From Mesorhizobium australicum (lineage in GTDB: Bacteria; Pseudomonadota; Alphaproteobacteria; Rhizobiales; Rhizobiaceae), in contig NZ_FXBL01000004.1 of assembly GCF_900177325.1 (NCBI RefSeq), forward strand, positions 62,001-126,000: a stretch of DNA of 64,000 nucleotides, given 5' to 3'. The first letter of the stretch is position 1, and each line of letters starts with the position of its first letter. The notes below the pieces were generated by a model. It was given only the letters and a program-made list of their open reading frames with translations, had not been told where the DNA came from and made no database searches. The position numbers were made by a program, and so were the translations under genes. Of this stretch, positions 17,609-26,766 are shown one piece after another.

Positions 17609-18562
17609 ATGACAGATACATCGATGAATCCGGGACGACCCGAGCGGCATTGCTCTGTGCGGAAAACTGTCGAGATCGTTCTCGACAGCTGGACGTTCCT
17701 CATCATCCGCGAGGCCTTCTTCGGCGTTCAAAGCTTCGAGAAGTTTCAGCGCCGCCTCGGCATTCCCCGCCAGACGCTGTCGACGCGGCTGGCGGCGCTC
17801 GTCGAGAACCAGATTCTCGTACAGGGCCGTAGACAGGGCGAGCGCGCCAGCGGCTATTTCTTCACGGAGCGAGGCAAAGACCTGTTCTCCACCATGCTGG
17901 CGCTGATGGAGTTCGGCGACAAATGGTTGACAGGAGGCGAGCGGCCGCCGCTGCAACTTATTCACACCCGCTGCGGCTGCGAATGCCACCCCGTCACCGT
18001 CTGCTCCGAATGCCTTGAGCCGGTCAATGCGCGTGACGTGACGTTCCGCGACGGCCCGGGAGCGGGCTATTCGCCCTACGAGATCAAGCTCAGGAGCCGT
18101 CGCAGTTCCGATCCCGCGCTTCTGGAGCGCGTGCGCCCCTGCTCTGTCGCGCGCACGCTCCAGATCATCGGTGACCGCTGGAGCTTCCTGATCCTGCGCG
18201 AGGCGTGGTTCGGCGTGCGCCGTTTCGACGAGATGATCGACAAGCTCGGCATCGCCACCAACATCCTGTCCGACCGGCTCGCGCATCTGGTTGAAGCGGG
18301 CGTTTTCCGCAAGGAGCCGTACCGCAAGGGCGGCGACCGTTTCGAGTACCGCTTTACGGAGATGGGCAAGGATCTCTATCGCCCGATGATCGTGATGATG
18401 CGCTGGGGCGACCGCTGGCTCTCCGACGGCAAGCCGCCGCTCAGGCTGCGTCATCGCCTGTGCGGTTCCGACTTCGAGCCGCTGGTGGTTTGCAGCCATT
18501 GCAAGGAGCCGATCGTCGCCAACGAGACCAATTATATCTTGACCTACGAGCTGGATGAGTAG
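17609..18562 (+). CDS. Tandem-domain HxlR family transcriptional regulator (HxlR1)
   Basis: 317 residues made of two HxlR winged-helix units (about 14-115 and 177-275), each followed by a cysteine cluster (C122, C124, C126, C132, C135; C285, C295, C298) that looks zinc-binding. Both units keep the W-FLI-REA-FGV-F and FTE-GKDL hallmarks, so a single chain may act like the usual HxlR dimer. A paralogue of the same architecture is at 43979-45106. It probably controls the Mo-hydroxylase and Liv genes through the 18-bp box; this is inferred. Confidence 0.88.
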   Translation: MTDTSMNPGRPERHCSVRKTVEIVLDSWTFLIIREAFFGVQSFEKFQRRLGIPRQTLSTRLAALVENQILVQGRRQGERASGYFFTERGKDLFSTMLALMEFGDKWLTGGERPPLQLIHTRCGCECHPVTVCSECLEPVNARDVTFRDGPGAGYSPYEIKLRSRRSSDPALLERVRPCSVARTLQIIGDRWSFLILREAWFGVRRFDEMIDKLGIATNILSDRLAHLVEAGVFRKEPYRKGGDRFEYRFTEMGKDLYRPMIVMMRWGDRWLSDGKPPLRLRHRLCGSDFEPLVVCSHCKEPIVANETNYILTYELDE

Positions 18563-18573
18563 GCTGTGGCCGC

Positions 18574-18602
18574 GGAGGACGGCGGGGAGCCCGCCGTCCT
18601 CC
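18574..18602 (+). terminator. Strong hairpin between convergent hxlR1 and livM1
   Basis: GGAGGACGGCGGG and CCCGCCGTCCTCC pair perfectly over 13 bp around a GAG loop. It lies in the 46-base gap between two convergent genes and could end transcription from both sides, though it has no T-tract. Confidence 0.65.
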
Positions 18603-18608
18603 GGGCCT

Positions 18609-19583
18609 TCAGTCTTTACCCGCCCAGCGGAAGTACCATGCGCGCAATTCTCCGAAGATGCCTTTGCGGAACAGCATCACGCAGACCATGAAGATCACGC
18701 CGATGATGAAGGTGATCGGCAGACCGCTGGTGGACAGATAATGTTCCAGCGCGACCACGAAAGCCGCGCCGATGCCGGGGCCGATCAGCGTGCCCATGCC
18801 GCCGATCAGCGTCATCAGGATGACCTCGCCAGACATGTGCCAGGTCACATCGAGTAACGAAGCCACCTGAAACGCGATCGCCTTGAGCGCGCCTGCGAGA
18901 CCCGACAGCGCAGCCGAGAGGGTGAAGGCGATCAGCTTGTAGCGGTTGGGCTGGAGGCCGAGCGACGTCGCCCGCGCCTCGTTTTCCTTGATCGCCGCCA
19001 AGACGTGGCCGAAGGGCGAATGTACCGTGCGCCATATTACCAACAGGCCGAATGCGACCAGCGCCAGCACGACATAGTACATCGCCAGCGAATCGGCGAG
19101 GTTGACGAGGCCGAACAGCCGGCCGCGCGGCACGGCGGTGATGCCGTCCTCGCCGCCGGTGAACGGCATCTGGATGGCGAGGAAGTAGATCATCTGCGCA
19201 AGCGCCAGCGTGACCATAGCGAAGTAGATGCCCTGCCGCCGGATCGCGAGGAAGCCGAACACAAAGCCGAGCAGCGTCGAGAAGGCGACGGCGGAGAGGA
19301 CCGCAAGCTCGAAAGGGAAGCCCCATACCTTCGCCGAATGCGCGGCGACATAGGCCGCGCCGCCGAAGAACGCAGCGTGGCCGAGAGACAGGAGTCCCGC
19401 GAAGCCGAGAACGAGGTTCACTGCGGAGGCGAAGAGGACGAAGCACAGGATCTTCATCAGGAATAGCGGGTAGACGAAGAACGGCGCGGCGAGCGCGACG
19501 GCTGCGAGGCAAGCGAGGCACACCGCGCTAAGAGGAACGCCACGGCGGGACGAGGTGGTGGTGGTGGCCGACTGGATTGACAT
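18609..19583 (-). CDS. Liv-type ABC transporter permease (LivM), system 1
   Basis: 324 residues with about nine hydrophobic segments and the LivM loop sequences NLVLGFAGLLSLGHAAFFGG and MTLIGGMGTLIGPGIGAAF. With LivH it forms the membrane channel of a branched-chain amino-acid type importer; such systems also take up aromatic and other carboxylic acids. Last gene of the leftward order livG-livF-livH-livM; 6 bases separate it from livH. Confidence 0.88.
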   Translation of the reverse strand: MSIQSATTTTSSRRGVPLSAVCLACLAAVALAAPFFVYPLFLMKILCFVLFASAVNLVLGFAGLLSLGHAAFFGGAAYVAAHSAKVWGFPFELAVLSAVAFSTLLGFVFGFLAIRRQGIYFAMVTLALAQMIYFLAIQMPFTGGEDGITAVPRGRLFGLVNLADSLAMYYVVLALVAFGLLVIWRTVHSPFGHVLAAIKENEARATSLGLQPNRYKLIAFTLSAALSGLAGALKAIAFQVASLLDVTWHMSGEVILMTLIGGMGTLIGPGIGAAFVVALEHYLSTSGLPITFIIGVIFMVCVMLFRKGIFGELRAWYFRWAGKD

Positions 19584-19589
19584 GGATTC

Positions 19590-20477
19590 CTACCTCTCGC
19601 GCCCGAACAGGCCATTCGGCCGGACCATCAGGACCAGGATCATGATGATGAAGACGGTGATGGCCGAGGCGGTGGGGAAAAAGACCTTGGTGAGACCCTC
19701 GATGACGCCGAGCGCGAGACCCGTCAGGATCGTGCCGACGATGGACCCCATGCCGCCGATCACCACGACCGCGAACACGATGATGAGAAAGTTCGCGCCC
19801 ATGCCGGGGCTGACTTGATAGATCGGCGCGGCCAGCGCCCCGGCGAAGCCGGCCAGACCGACGCAGAAGGCATAAGTCAGCGTCAGTAGGAACGGCACGT
19901 TGATGCCGAACGCCTGCACCAGCGACGGATTCTCCGTCGCGGCGCGTAGATAGGCGCCGAGCCTCGTGCGCTCGATGGCGAACCATGTGCCGAAGCAGAC
20001 CACCAGCGCGATGACGATGACCCAGATGCGGTAGAGCGGCAGGTACATGAAGCCGAGATTGTAGCCGCCCGACAGCTCGGGCGGCAGGGGATAGGGCTTT
20101 CCCGCCGAGCCGTAGACATACCGGAACAGGCCTTCCAGCGCCAACGCGGCGCCGAAGGTGAACAGCAGGCTGTAGAGGTGGTCGACGCGATAAAGGTGGC
20201 GCAACAGAAGCCGCTCGCTGACGGCGCCGATCAACCCCACCGCGATCGGCGCGATCAGTAGGCCGGGCCAATAGCCGACGCCCAGATAGCTGAACACCAT
20301 CCAGGTGACGAAGCCGCCCAGCATGTAGAACGCGCCGTGCGCGAAGTTGATCACGTTCAGCATGCCGAAGATGATTGCGAGGCCGAGGCTCAGAAGGGCG
20401 TAGAAGGAGCCGTTGATGAGGCCAAGCAGAACCTGCCCAGCGAGAACGGCGACCGGAACGCCGAATAGTTCAATCAT
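19590..20477 (-). CDS. Liv-type ABC transporter permease (LivH), system 1
   Basis: 295 residues, LivH family: GLINGSFYALLSLGLAIIFG at the N terminus, NFAHGAFYMLGG, and VIGGMGSIVGTILTGLALG near the end. Eight or so membrane spans. Partner of the LivM gene 6 bases downstream. 27 bases after livF. Confidence 0.88.
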   Translation of the reverse strand: MIELFGVPVAVLAGQVLLGLINGSFYALLSLGLAIIFGMLNVINFAHGAFYMLGGFVTWMVFSYLGVGYWPGLLIAPIAVGLIGAVSERLLLRHLYRVDHLYSLLFTFGAALALEGLFRYVYGSAGKPYPLPPELSGGYNLGFMYLPLYRIWVIVIALVVCFGTWFAIERTRLGAYLRAATENPSLVQAFGINVPFLLTLTYAFCVGLAGFAGALAAPIYQVSPGMGANFLIIVFAVVVIGGMGSIVGTILTGLALGVIEGLTKVFFPTASAITVFIIMILVLMVRPNGLFGRER

Positions 20478-20504
20478 GGCGGTCTTCCATTCGTTGCGTT
20501 GCGG

Positions 20505-21221
20505 TCACACGCCCAGGTAGGCGTTAAGCTTGTCAATGTTCGCGGCCAGCGCGTGATTGGCTACCTCGTCGATCACGGCGCCCTGCTCGACCACGTAGTG
20601 GCGGTCGGCGATGGCGGCGGCGAACTGAAGATTTTGCTCGACGAGCAGGATCGTGAGCCCGCGGTCCTTGAGGACCTTCAGCGAGGCCGCGATCTGGTCG
20701 ACGATGACCGGCGCGAGGCCCTCGGTCGGCTCGTCCAGCAGGATGAAGTCGGCGCCGGTGCGAAGGATGCGGGCGATCGCCAGCATCTGCTGCTCGCCCC
20801 CGGAAAGCCGCGTGCCGACCGTGCGCGCCCTGCCCTTCAGGTTCGGAAACAGGGTGTGGATCTCTTCGATTGACATGCCGTCCTGCCGCGTCACCGGCGG
20901 GAGCATCAGGTTCTCGGTCACGCTGAGGGAAGCGAAGATGCCGCGCTCCTCCGGCACGTAGCCGATGCCGAGGCGCGGCACCTTGTGCGGCGCGAGCGCG
21001 ATGATGTCGACGTCGCGATAGCGGATCGCGCCCTCGCGCTTGCGCAGGATGCCCATGATGGCGCGCATCGTCGTCGTCTTGCCCGCCCCGTTGCGGCCGA
21101 TCAGCGTGACGATCTCCCCTGCTCCGACATTTAGGGTCATGCCGTGGAGAACATGGCTTTCCCCGTACCATGCATGGAGGTCGCGAACGTCCAGTCGGGT
21201 TTCGCCCGCATCAATGGGCAT
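20505..21221 (-). CDS. Liv-type ABC transporter ATPase (LivF), system 1
   Basis: 238-residue ABC ATPase with Walker A GRNGAGKTT, signature LSGGEQQML and Walker B LLDEPTEGLAP. The start ATG (MPIDAGETRL) is preceded by GGAGG and lies inside the end of livG (11-base overlap). Supplies energy to the LivHM channel on the cytoplasmic face. Confidence 0.88.
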   Translation of the reverse strand: MPIDAGETRLDVRDLHAWYGESHVLHGMTLNVGAGEIVTLIGRNGAGKTTTMRAIMGILRKREGAIRYRDVDIIALAPHKVPRLGIGYVPEERGIFASLSVTENLMLPPVTRQDGMSIEEIHTLFPNLKGRARTVGTRLSGGEQQMLAIARILRTGADFILLDEPTEGLAPVIVDQIAASLKVLKDRGLTILLVEQNLQFAAAIADRHYVVEQGAVIDEVANHALAANIDKLNAYLGV

Positions 21222-21975
21222 GGTGACCGCCTCCCATATAGGCTTTCTGGACTTCGGCGTTGGCCGAGACTTCCGCATAGCTGCCTTCGGCCAGGACCTC
21301 GCCGCGCCGCAGCACCGTTATGGTGTCGGACAGATCGGCGACGACGCCGAGATTGTGCTCGACCATCAGCACCGTGTGTGAACGCGACACCGTGCGGATC
21401 AGGTCGGCAGTCCGCGCGATGTCCTCGCGTCCCATGCCGGCCATCGGTTCGTCGAGCAGCAGCACCTCGGGGTCGAGCGCCAGCGTGGTGGCCAGCTCCA
21501 GGGCGCGCTTGCGGCCGTAGGGCAGCTCCACCGCGCTGACATGTGCGAATGCGGCAAGCCCGACGGAATCGAGAAGCTCGTCGACGCGGCCGTTGAACGC
21601 GTCGAGCCTGCTGTCCGACTTCCAGAACGAATAGGTCGCGCCGGAGCGCGCCTGCAGCGCCACGCGCACGTTCTCATGCACGCTGAGATGCGGGAATACC
21701 GACGAGATCTGGAACGAGCGCACCATCCCCTTCCGCGAGATCTCGTCGGGGCGAAGCGCGGTGATGTCCTCGCCCTTGTAGAATATCCGTCCCTCGGTCG
21801 GGGCGAGGAACTTCGTGATCAGGTTGAAGAGCGTGCTCTTGCCGGCGCCGTTCGGCCCGATCAGGGCGTGAACCGACCCGAGGCGCACGCGCAGGTCGAC
21901 CTTGTTGACCGCCACGAAGCCGTGAAAGGAGCGCGTGAGGCCGCGCGCCTCGATGATTGGCTGTTCTTCCGACAC
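21211..21975 (-). CDS. Liv-type ABC transporter ATPase (LivG), system 1
   Basis: 254-residue ABC ATPase with Walker A GPNGAGKST, the LivG-type signature ELPYGRKRALELA and Walker B LLLDEPMAGM. Start taken as GTG at 21975 (VSEEQPIIEARG) because GGGAGGAGAC precedes it; an ATG 105 bases upstream would put the start over the promoter region. First gene of the leftward transporter operon, divergent from its binding-protein gene. Confidence 0.85.
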   Translation of the reverse strand: MSEEQPIIEARGLTRSFHGFVAVNKVDLRVRLGSVHALIGPNGAGKSTLFNLITKFLAPTEGRIFYKGEDITALRPDEISRKGMVRSFQISSVFPHLSVHENVRVALQARSGATYSFWKSDSRLDAFNGRVDELLDSVGLAAFAHVSAVELPYGRKRALELATTLALDPEVLLLDEPMAGMGREDIARTADLIRTVSRSHTVLMVEHNLGVVADLSDTITVLRRGEVLAEGSYAEVSANAEVQKAYMGGGHHAH

Positions 21976-22085
21976 GTCTCCTCCCGCCGGTTTTTTGAAA
22001 GGCAGTTCGCCGCCGATTGCGACAACGACGTTCTCCGGGCGCGCATTTTTTGTTGCCGCCGCTTGACACGAGCAAACCATATGGC

Positions 22086-22103
22086 GTCTAATAATGCAAG
22101 TTA
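22086..22103 (+). promoter_or_regulatory. 18-bp box, copy 2 (GTCTAATAATGCAAGTTA)
   Basis: Identical to copy 1 at all 18 positions. It sits in the divergent region between the livGFHM operon and the binding-protein gene, 111 bases from the livG start and 143 from the livK start. A TTGACA lies at 22063-22068, but 20 bases from TAATAA, so the promoter is uncertain. Confidence 0.6.
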
Positions 22104-22245
22104 CAAACTTGGAAATGTGATCGGCAATCCGCAGGCATATGCTGTTTTCGAGCTGTGTGCGGATGCGTATGGAGGTCCGATAACGCCAGTTGTAATGGGA
22201 GCCAAGGGCATTGGGCCGCGCTCGAACCGGTGGAGGAACAAGGAA

Positions 22246-23469
22246 ATGGCGAACTCAAGAAAATCGTTGCTGCGCGGCCTGGCAGGCGCGCTTGCTGCCG
22301 GGTCCGTCCTGGCATCGTCCGCGGTGCTGGCGCAGGACGGCCCCGTCAAGATCGGCGTGCTCACCGACATCTCCGGCCAGTTCTCGCACGAGGCCGGGGA
22401 AGGCTCGATCACCGCCGTCAGGATGGCGATCGAGGATTTCGGCAGTGAGGTGCTTGGAAAGCCGATCGAGTTCGTTTCGGCCGACCATCAGAACCGTACC
22501 GAGGTCGCCGTTGCAACGGCGCGCGGTTGGTACGAGAACGAGGGTGTCACCCTGATCGCCAACCTGATCAATTCCGGTATCGCGCTCGCTGTCGCCCAGG
22601 TCGCCAAGGAGGAGAACGGCATCGCCATCGTCAACGGTTCCGGTTCCTCGCGGCTAACCAATGACGGCTGCACCCCGAATTCGATCCACTACGCCTACGA
22701 CACCTATGCACTGGCCAACGGCACCTCGAAGGAGCTGATGCGCCAGGGCAAGAACAACTGGTTCTTCCTGACCGCCGACTACGCATTCGGCCATGCGCTC
22801 GAAGGAGACGCCTCCGCCATCGTGACCGCCGAGGGCGGCCAGGTCTCGGGCGCGATCCGCTATCCCATCGAGACGTCCGACCACAGCGCCTTCATGTTGC
22901 AGGCGCAAGCTTCGCCTGCCGACGTGGTCGCGATCGCAGGATCAGGCACCACCTTCATCAACGCGGTCCGCTCGTCGCGCGAGTTCGGCCTGACGCAGTC
23001 CGGCAAGACCGTCGCCGGCCTGCTGGTCTGGCTGACCGACGTCCACGCGCTCGGCCTCGACATCGCCCAGGGCATGATCCTGACCAACGCCTTCTACTGG
23101 GATCGCGACGAAGGCACGCGCGCCTTCGCAGCCAAGTTCGAGGAGCGGATGGGCCGCAAGCCGCATATGGGCGACGCAGGCGACTACTCGTCCACCATGC
23201 ACTATCTAAAGGCCGTCAAGGCAGCCGGCACGACGGAAGCGCAGGCCGTGATGGCGAAGATGCGCGAGACGCCGATCAACGATTTCTTCGCGACCAACGG
23301 CGTCATCCGCGAGGACGGCCGCATGGTCCACGACATGTACGTCTATCAGGTGAAGACGCCGCAGGAATCATCCGGCGAATGGGATGTCTACAACCTCGTC
23401 TCGGTAATCCCCGGCGACGAGGCCTATCGCCCCCTGTCGGAAAGCCAGTGCCCGCTGGTGAAGCAATAG
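22246..23469 (+). CDS. Liv-type ABC transporter substrate-binding protein, system 1
   Basis: 407 residues. Signal peptide about 1-30 (LLRGLAGALAAGSVLASSAV then ALAQ-like cut), then a type I periplasmic-binding fold (KIGVLTDISGQFSHEAGEG, GSGSSRLTNDGC). Captures the substrate in the periplasm for the permeases encoded divergently. Relatives of this subgroup are often annotated for aromatic or hydroxy acids; the ligand is not predictable. Start ATG follows GGAGGAACAAGG. Confidence 0.87.
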   Translation: MANSRKSLLRGLAGALAAGSVLASSAVLAQDGPVKIGVLTDISGQFSHEAGEGSITAVRMAIEDFGSEVLGKPIEFVSADHQNRTEVAVATARGWYENEGVTLIANLINSGIALAVAQVAKEENGIAIVNGSGSSRLTNDGCTPNSIHYAYDTYALANGTSKELMRQGKNNWFFLTADYAFGHALEGDASAIVTAEGGQVSGAIRYPIETSDHSAFMLQAQASPADVVAIAGSGTTFINAVRSSREFGLTQSGKTVAGLLVWLTDVHALGLDIAQGMILTNAFYWDRDEGTRAFAAKFEERMGRKPHMGDAGDYSSTMHYLKAVKAAGTTEAQAVMAKMRETPINDFFATNGVIREDGRMVHDMYVYQVKTPQESSGEWDVYNLVSVIPGDEAYRPLSESQCPLVKQ

Positions 23470-23495
23470 ACCGCGTCCTCCCAGACGCCATGCGG

Positions 23496-23514
23496 CGGCC
23501 GCCTCAGGCGGCCG
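23496..23514 (+). terminator. Hairpin after the binding-protein gene
   Basis: CGGCCGCC and GGCGGCCG pair over 8 bp around TCA, 27 bases after the stop. No T-tract. Could attenuate the binding-protein transcript before the enoyl-CoA hydratase gene. Confidence 0.45.
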
Positions 23515-23574
23515 TCGCGCCCGGCCGCCTTCCGGTTGGAAGGCGTGACGAGGACCAGTCACGGACCGGAGTTC

Positions 23575-24342
23575 ATGCCCGACATTCTTTGTGAGATCGA
23601 AGACGGTGTCGCAACCGTCACCCTAAACAGGCCGGCGCTGCGCAACTCCGTCACCTACGCGATGTGGCGCGAGGTGGGCGACATCTTCGCGCGCCTCGAT
23701 GAGGACCGCTCTGTCCGTTCAGTGCTCTTGACCGGCGCCGGGGACGACTTTTCCGCCGGTGCGGACATTGCCGAATTCGGCGCGACACGCGACGACAAGG
23801 CCCAGAGCGCCGCCTACGAAGTCGCGGTCGACTATGGCTGCGCCCGGATCGCCCATATCGGCAAGCCGGTGATCGCGGCGACGAAAGGCTATTGCCTGGG
23901 CGGCGCGGCGCACCTGGCAATGTCCTGCGATTTCCGGTTCACCCATCCCAAGGCGATCTTCGGCATCCCCGCTGCAAGGCTGTCAATCGTCTACGGGGTG
24001 CAGGCGACGCGCAAGCTTGCCGCGCTCGTCGGATTGGCCGAGGCCAAGCGCATCCTCTATTCGGCCGAACGGTTCGACGCGCGAAAGGCGCTGTCGATCG
24101 GCTTCGTCGATCGCGTGGACGACGATCCTCTGGAAGCGGCGCGGACCTATGCGCGATCGCTCGCGACGAGCGCGCCCCTAACCATCGCCGGCGCGAAATA
24201 CATCCTGAACGGCGGCGCGCTCGGAACGTTCGACGCGGAAGAGGCGGCGAGGATGATCGGCGCCGCGAGCGACAGCCACGATTACCGGGAAGGCCGTGCC
24301 GCCTTCGCGGAAAAGCGCCCGCCCGCCTTCATCGGGGCGTAG
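23575..24342 (+). CDS. Enoyl-CoA hydratase/isomerase family protein
   Basis: 255-residue crotonase-fold protein: TVTLNRPALRNSVTY, oxyanion-hole segments GAGDDFSAGADI and KGYCLGGAAHLAMSCDFRF, then FGIPAARLSIVYG. Acts on an acyl-CoA thioester (hydration, isomerisation or ring opening). Start ATG (MPDILCEIED) was chosen over an upstream ATG at 23536 that adds non-conserved residues. First of a rightward series of six enzyme genes with short gaps. Confidence 0.85.
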   Translation: MPDILCEIEDGVATVTLNRPALRNSVTYAMWREVGDIFARLDEDRSVRSVLLTGAGDDFSAGADIAEFGATRDDKAQSAAYEVAVDYGCARIAHIGKPVIAATKGYCLGGAAHLAMSCDFRFTHPKAIFGIPAARLSIVYGVQATRKLAALVGLAEAKRILYSAERFDARKALSIGFVDRVDDDPLEAARTYARSLATSAPLTIAGAKYILNGGALGTFDAEEAARMIGAASDSHDYREGRAAFAEKRPPAFIGA

Positions 24343-24402
24343 CCGGAAACGAACCAGGGCCACGCAGGGCCGATCGACACAACGAGAACACGGAGACTGG
24401 AA

Positions 24403-25158
24403 ATGAAGCTTGGCCTTGAAGGGAAAGTGGCGCTGGTCACAGGCGGCGGTCGCGATGTCGGCGGCGATATCGCGAAGCTGCTTGCCGCCGAGGGCGCGAA
24501 GGTCGCGGTCAACTACAGGCGCTCGGAGGCCGAAGCTGCAAGCGTGGTCGAGGTCATTCGCGCGGCGGGCGGCGTGGCGAAGGCGTGGAAGGCCGACGTA
24601 AGCGACTATGCCGAGGTCAAGACCATGGTCGACGCGGTCGTCGCCGAATGGGGCAACCTCGACGTTTTGGTCAACAATGCCGGCTATGTAAAATACGGCA
24701 AATTCGTCGACAGCACGCCGGATGACTGGAGAGCCCAGATCGACGTCTGCCTCTACGGTGCGATCAACTGCTGCCACGCCGCGGCGCCGCACATGATCGC
24801 TCGCAATGGCGGCCGCATCGTCAGCCTGGTGGGGGACAGTTCCCGAATCGGTGAAGCGAACCTGTCTATCGTCGCCGCCGCCCGGGCGGGAACCATCGCC
24901 CTCAGCAAGTCCCTCGCCAAGGAGCTCGGCCGCAACAACATCACCGTTAACGCGCTCTCGCTCGGCCTCGTGCAGACAGCCCATTCGGATGCCGATTTCC
25001 TGGCCAAGAACATGGACAAGATCGTCAAGGCCTATCCGCTGCGGCGCATCGGCAACCCGGACGACATCGCGCCGGCCGTCGCGTTCCTCGCCTCCGACAA
25101 TGCCGGCTGGATCACCGGCCAGGTCCTCAGCGTGAACGGCGGTTTCTGCATGGTTTGA
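24403..25158 (+). CDS. SDR family oxidoreductase
   Basis: 251-residue classical short-chain dehydrogenase/reductase. Cofactor motif VTGGGRDVGG (a TGxxxGxG variant), NNAG, and RIVSLVGDSSRIGEANLS. The usual active-site Tyr-x-x-x-Lys is not evident: after the Ser the expected YxxSK region reads SIVAAARAGTIAL, so the catalytic Tyr and Lys seem replaced. It may be a non-canonical or dead SDR, or use another residue. 60 bases after the hydratase gene. Confidence 0.75.
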   Translation: MKLGLEGKVALVTGGGRDVGGDIAKLLAAEGAKVAVNYRRSEAEAASVVEVIRAAGGVAKAWKADVSDYAEVKTMVDAVVAEWGNLDVLVNNAGYVKYGKFVDSTPDDWRAQIDVCLYGAINCCHAAAPHMIARNGGRIVSLVGDSSRIGEANLSIVAAARAGTIALSKSLAKELGRNNITVNALSLGLVQTAHSDADFLAKNMDKIVKAYPLRRIGNPDDIAPAVAFLASDNAGWITGQVLSVNGGFCMV

Positions 25159-25199
25159 GGTGCGGGCAGCAGCGGATTGACTGTCGCCAGGAGGAATAG

Positions 25200-26741
25200 A
25201 TGATCAGAACCGATCTCATCGCGCCGGTTGCCGAATTGCTGAAGCGACAGGCGCTGCGATTTCCGCATAAGGCGGCCTATGCCGATGCGGACAGTGCCAT
25301 CACCTATAGCGAATTGGAAGGCGCGGTGACCAAACTGGCGACACAGCTCCGCTCCCTGGGCATTGTTCCGGGGGCGAGTGCTGCGATCTGGCTACCGAAC
25401 TCCGTCGACTGGGTCGTTGCCTGCCTTGCCATCGTCAGGGCGGGTGGGATCGCCGTTCCGATCAGCTATGAAGCGACGACCGCGGAAGCCTCCTACAGGC
25501 TGGATGATTCCGGCGCCCTCGTCCTCATCACGACCAGCGCCCGACGTGAGATGCTCGACGCCGCAAGCCCGGACACGATCATCCTGACCGATACGGCGGA
25601 CGAACTGGGCGCGCTTTCGTTCAGGACGCTCTGCACGACGCCGGTTGATGGCGCGGTGCTCGAGGCCGACGATATCGATGGGGTTTCCTATATCATCTAC
25701 ACCTCCGGCACCACGGGTCGGGCCAAGGGGGTGCTGCTAACGACCCGCAGCATGCTGTGGGTCACTGCCGCCTGCTGGGCGCCGATCCTCGGACTTGAAG
25801 AAAGCGACAAGGTCCTTTCCCCGCTGCCGCTGTTCCATTCCTACGCCCTCAACATCTCAGTGCTCGGCATCCTCGCGACAGGTGCAAGCGAATACATCAT
25901 GGAGAAGTTCTCTACCCAGGGGGCCATCGACCTGCTGGGCAGCGGGGGGTTCACCATCATGCCCGGCGTCCCGACTATGTTCCACTATCTCCTCCAGGCA
26001 GCGCAGGCTTCGGGGACCAGGCCATTCGCGTCCGTCAAGCGCTGCGCGTCTGCCGGGGCCATCATGCCCGCCAGCCTGAACCAGGAGTTCGAGGCATATT
26101 TCGGGGTCGAGCTGCTCGACGGCTACGGCATCACGGAAACCTCGACCATGGTGACGATGAACTGGCCGGGAAAGAGCCGCGTTCCCGGATCGTGCGGCCT
26201 GCCGGTTCCCGGCGTCGCGGTGCGGCTGGTCGATCCTTTCACAGGGCTCGATGTCGAAACGGGACAGGAAGGCGAGCTTATATGCCGCGGTCCCAATCTG
26301 ATGCGCGGCTACCACAACAAGCCACAGGAGACCAATGACGCGCTCCGCAACGGTTGGTATCACACGGGTGATCTTGCGCGTTCCGATGTGAACGGCTTCT
26401 TGACCATCACCGGCCGCCTGAAAGAGATCATCATCCGGGGCGGACAGAATATCGCGCCGGCTGAGGTCGAGGAGGCGATCCTGCCGCTCGAGGGGGTGAA
26501 GGATGCAGCGGTGGTGGGCGTGTCGCACGCCTCACTCGGCGAGGTTCCTGTCGCCTTTGTCGTCGTCAAGGAGGGATTCGTCGTCGATGGCGACAAAGTC
26601 GTCGCGCATTGCCGGTCGACCCTGTCCAGCTACAAGGTTCCAGCTGCCGTTCACCTCGTCGCGGAGATTCCCCGTACGGGATCGGGCAAGATCATGCGCT
26701 TCAAATTGCGTGAACTCGTGGACAAGCCAACCGGCGCCTGA
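25200..26741 (+). CDS. AMP-forming acyl-CoA synthetase (class I adenylate-forming)
   Basis: 513 residues, full family length. YIIYTSGTTGRAKGV (phosphate loop, about 165-180), DGYGITETSTM, HTGDLARSDVNGFL, GRLKEIIIRGGQNI and the C-terminal catalytic lysine in RTGSGKIMRFKL. Activates a carboxylic acid to its CoA ester with ATP; substrate unknown but its place next to hydratase and dehydrogenase genes suggests entry into a beta-oxidation-like path. GGAGG precedes the ATG. Confidence 0.88.
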   Translation: MIRTDLIAPVAELLKRQALRFPHKAAYADADSAITYSELEGAVTKLATQLRSLGIVPGASAAIWLPNSVDWVVACLAIVRAGGIAVPISYEATTAEASYRLDDSGALVLITTSARREMLDAASPDTIILTDTADELGALSFRTLCTTPVDGAVLEADDIDGVSYIIYTSGTTGRAKGVLLTTRSMLWVTAACWAPILGLEESDKVLSPLPLFHSYALNISVLGILATGASEYIMEKFSTQGAIDLLGSGGFTIMPGVPTMFHYLLQAAQASGTRPFASVKRCASAGAIMPASLNQEFEAYFGVELLDGYGITETSTMVTMNWPGKSRVPGSCGLPVPGVAVRLVDPFTGLDVETGQEGELICRGPNLMRGYHNKPQETNDALRNGWYHTGDLARSDVNGFLTITGRLKEIIIRGGQNIAPAEVEEAILPLEGVKDAAVVGVSHASLGEVPVAFVVVKEGFVVDGDKVVAHCRSTLSSYKVPAAVHLVAEIPRTGSGKIMRFKLRELVDKPTGA

Positions 26742-26766
26742 AAACGCCGGCGAAGAGGAAAACCAG

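Noticed and set aside
22063..22096. TTGACA plus TAATAAT as promoter of the system 1 binding-protein gene
   Set aside because: Spacing is 20 bases or more, unlike the 17 bases before the Mo-hydroxylase operon; left as uncertain.
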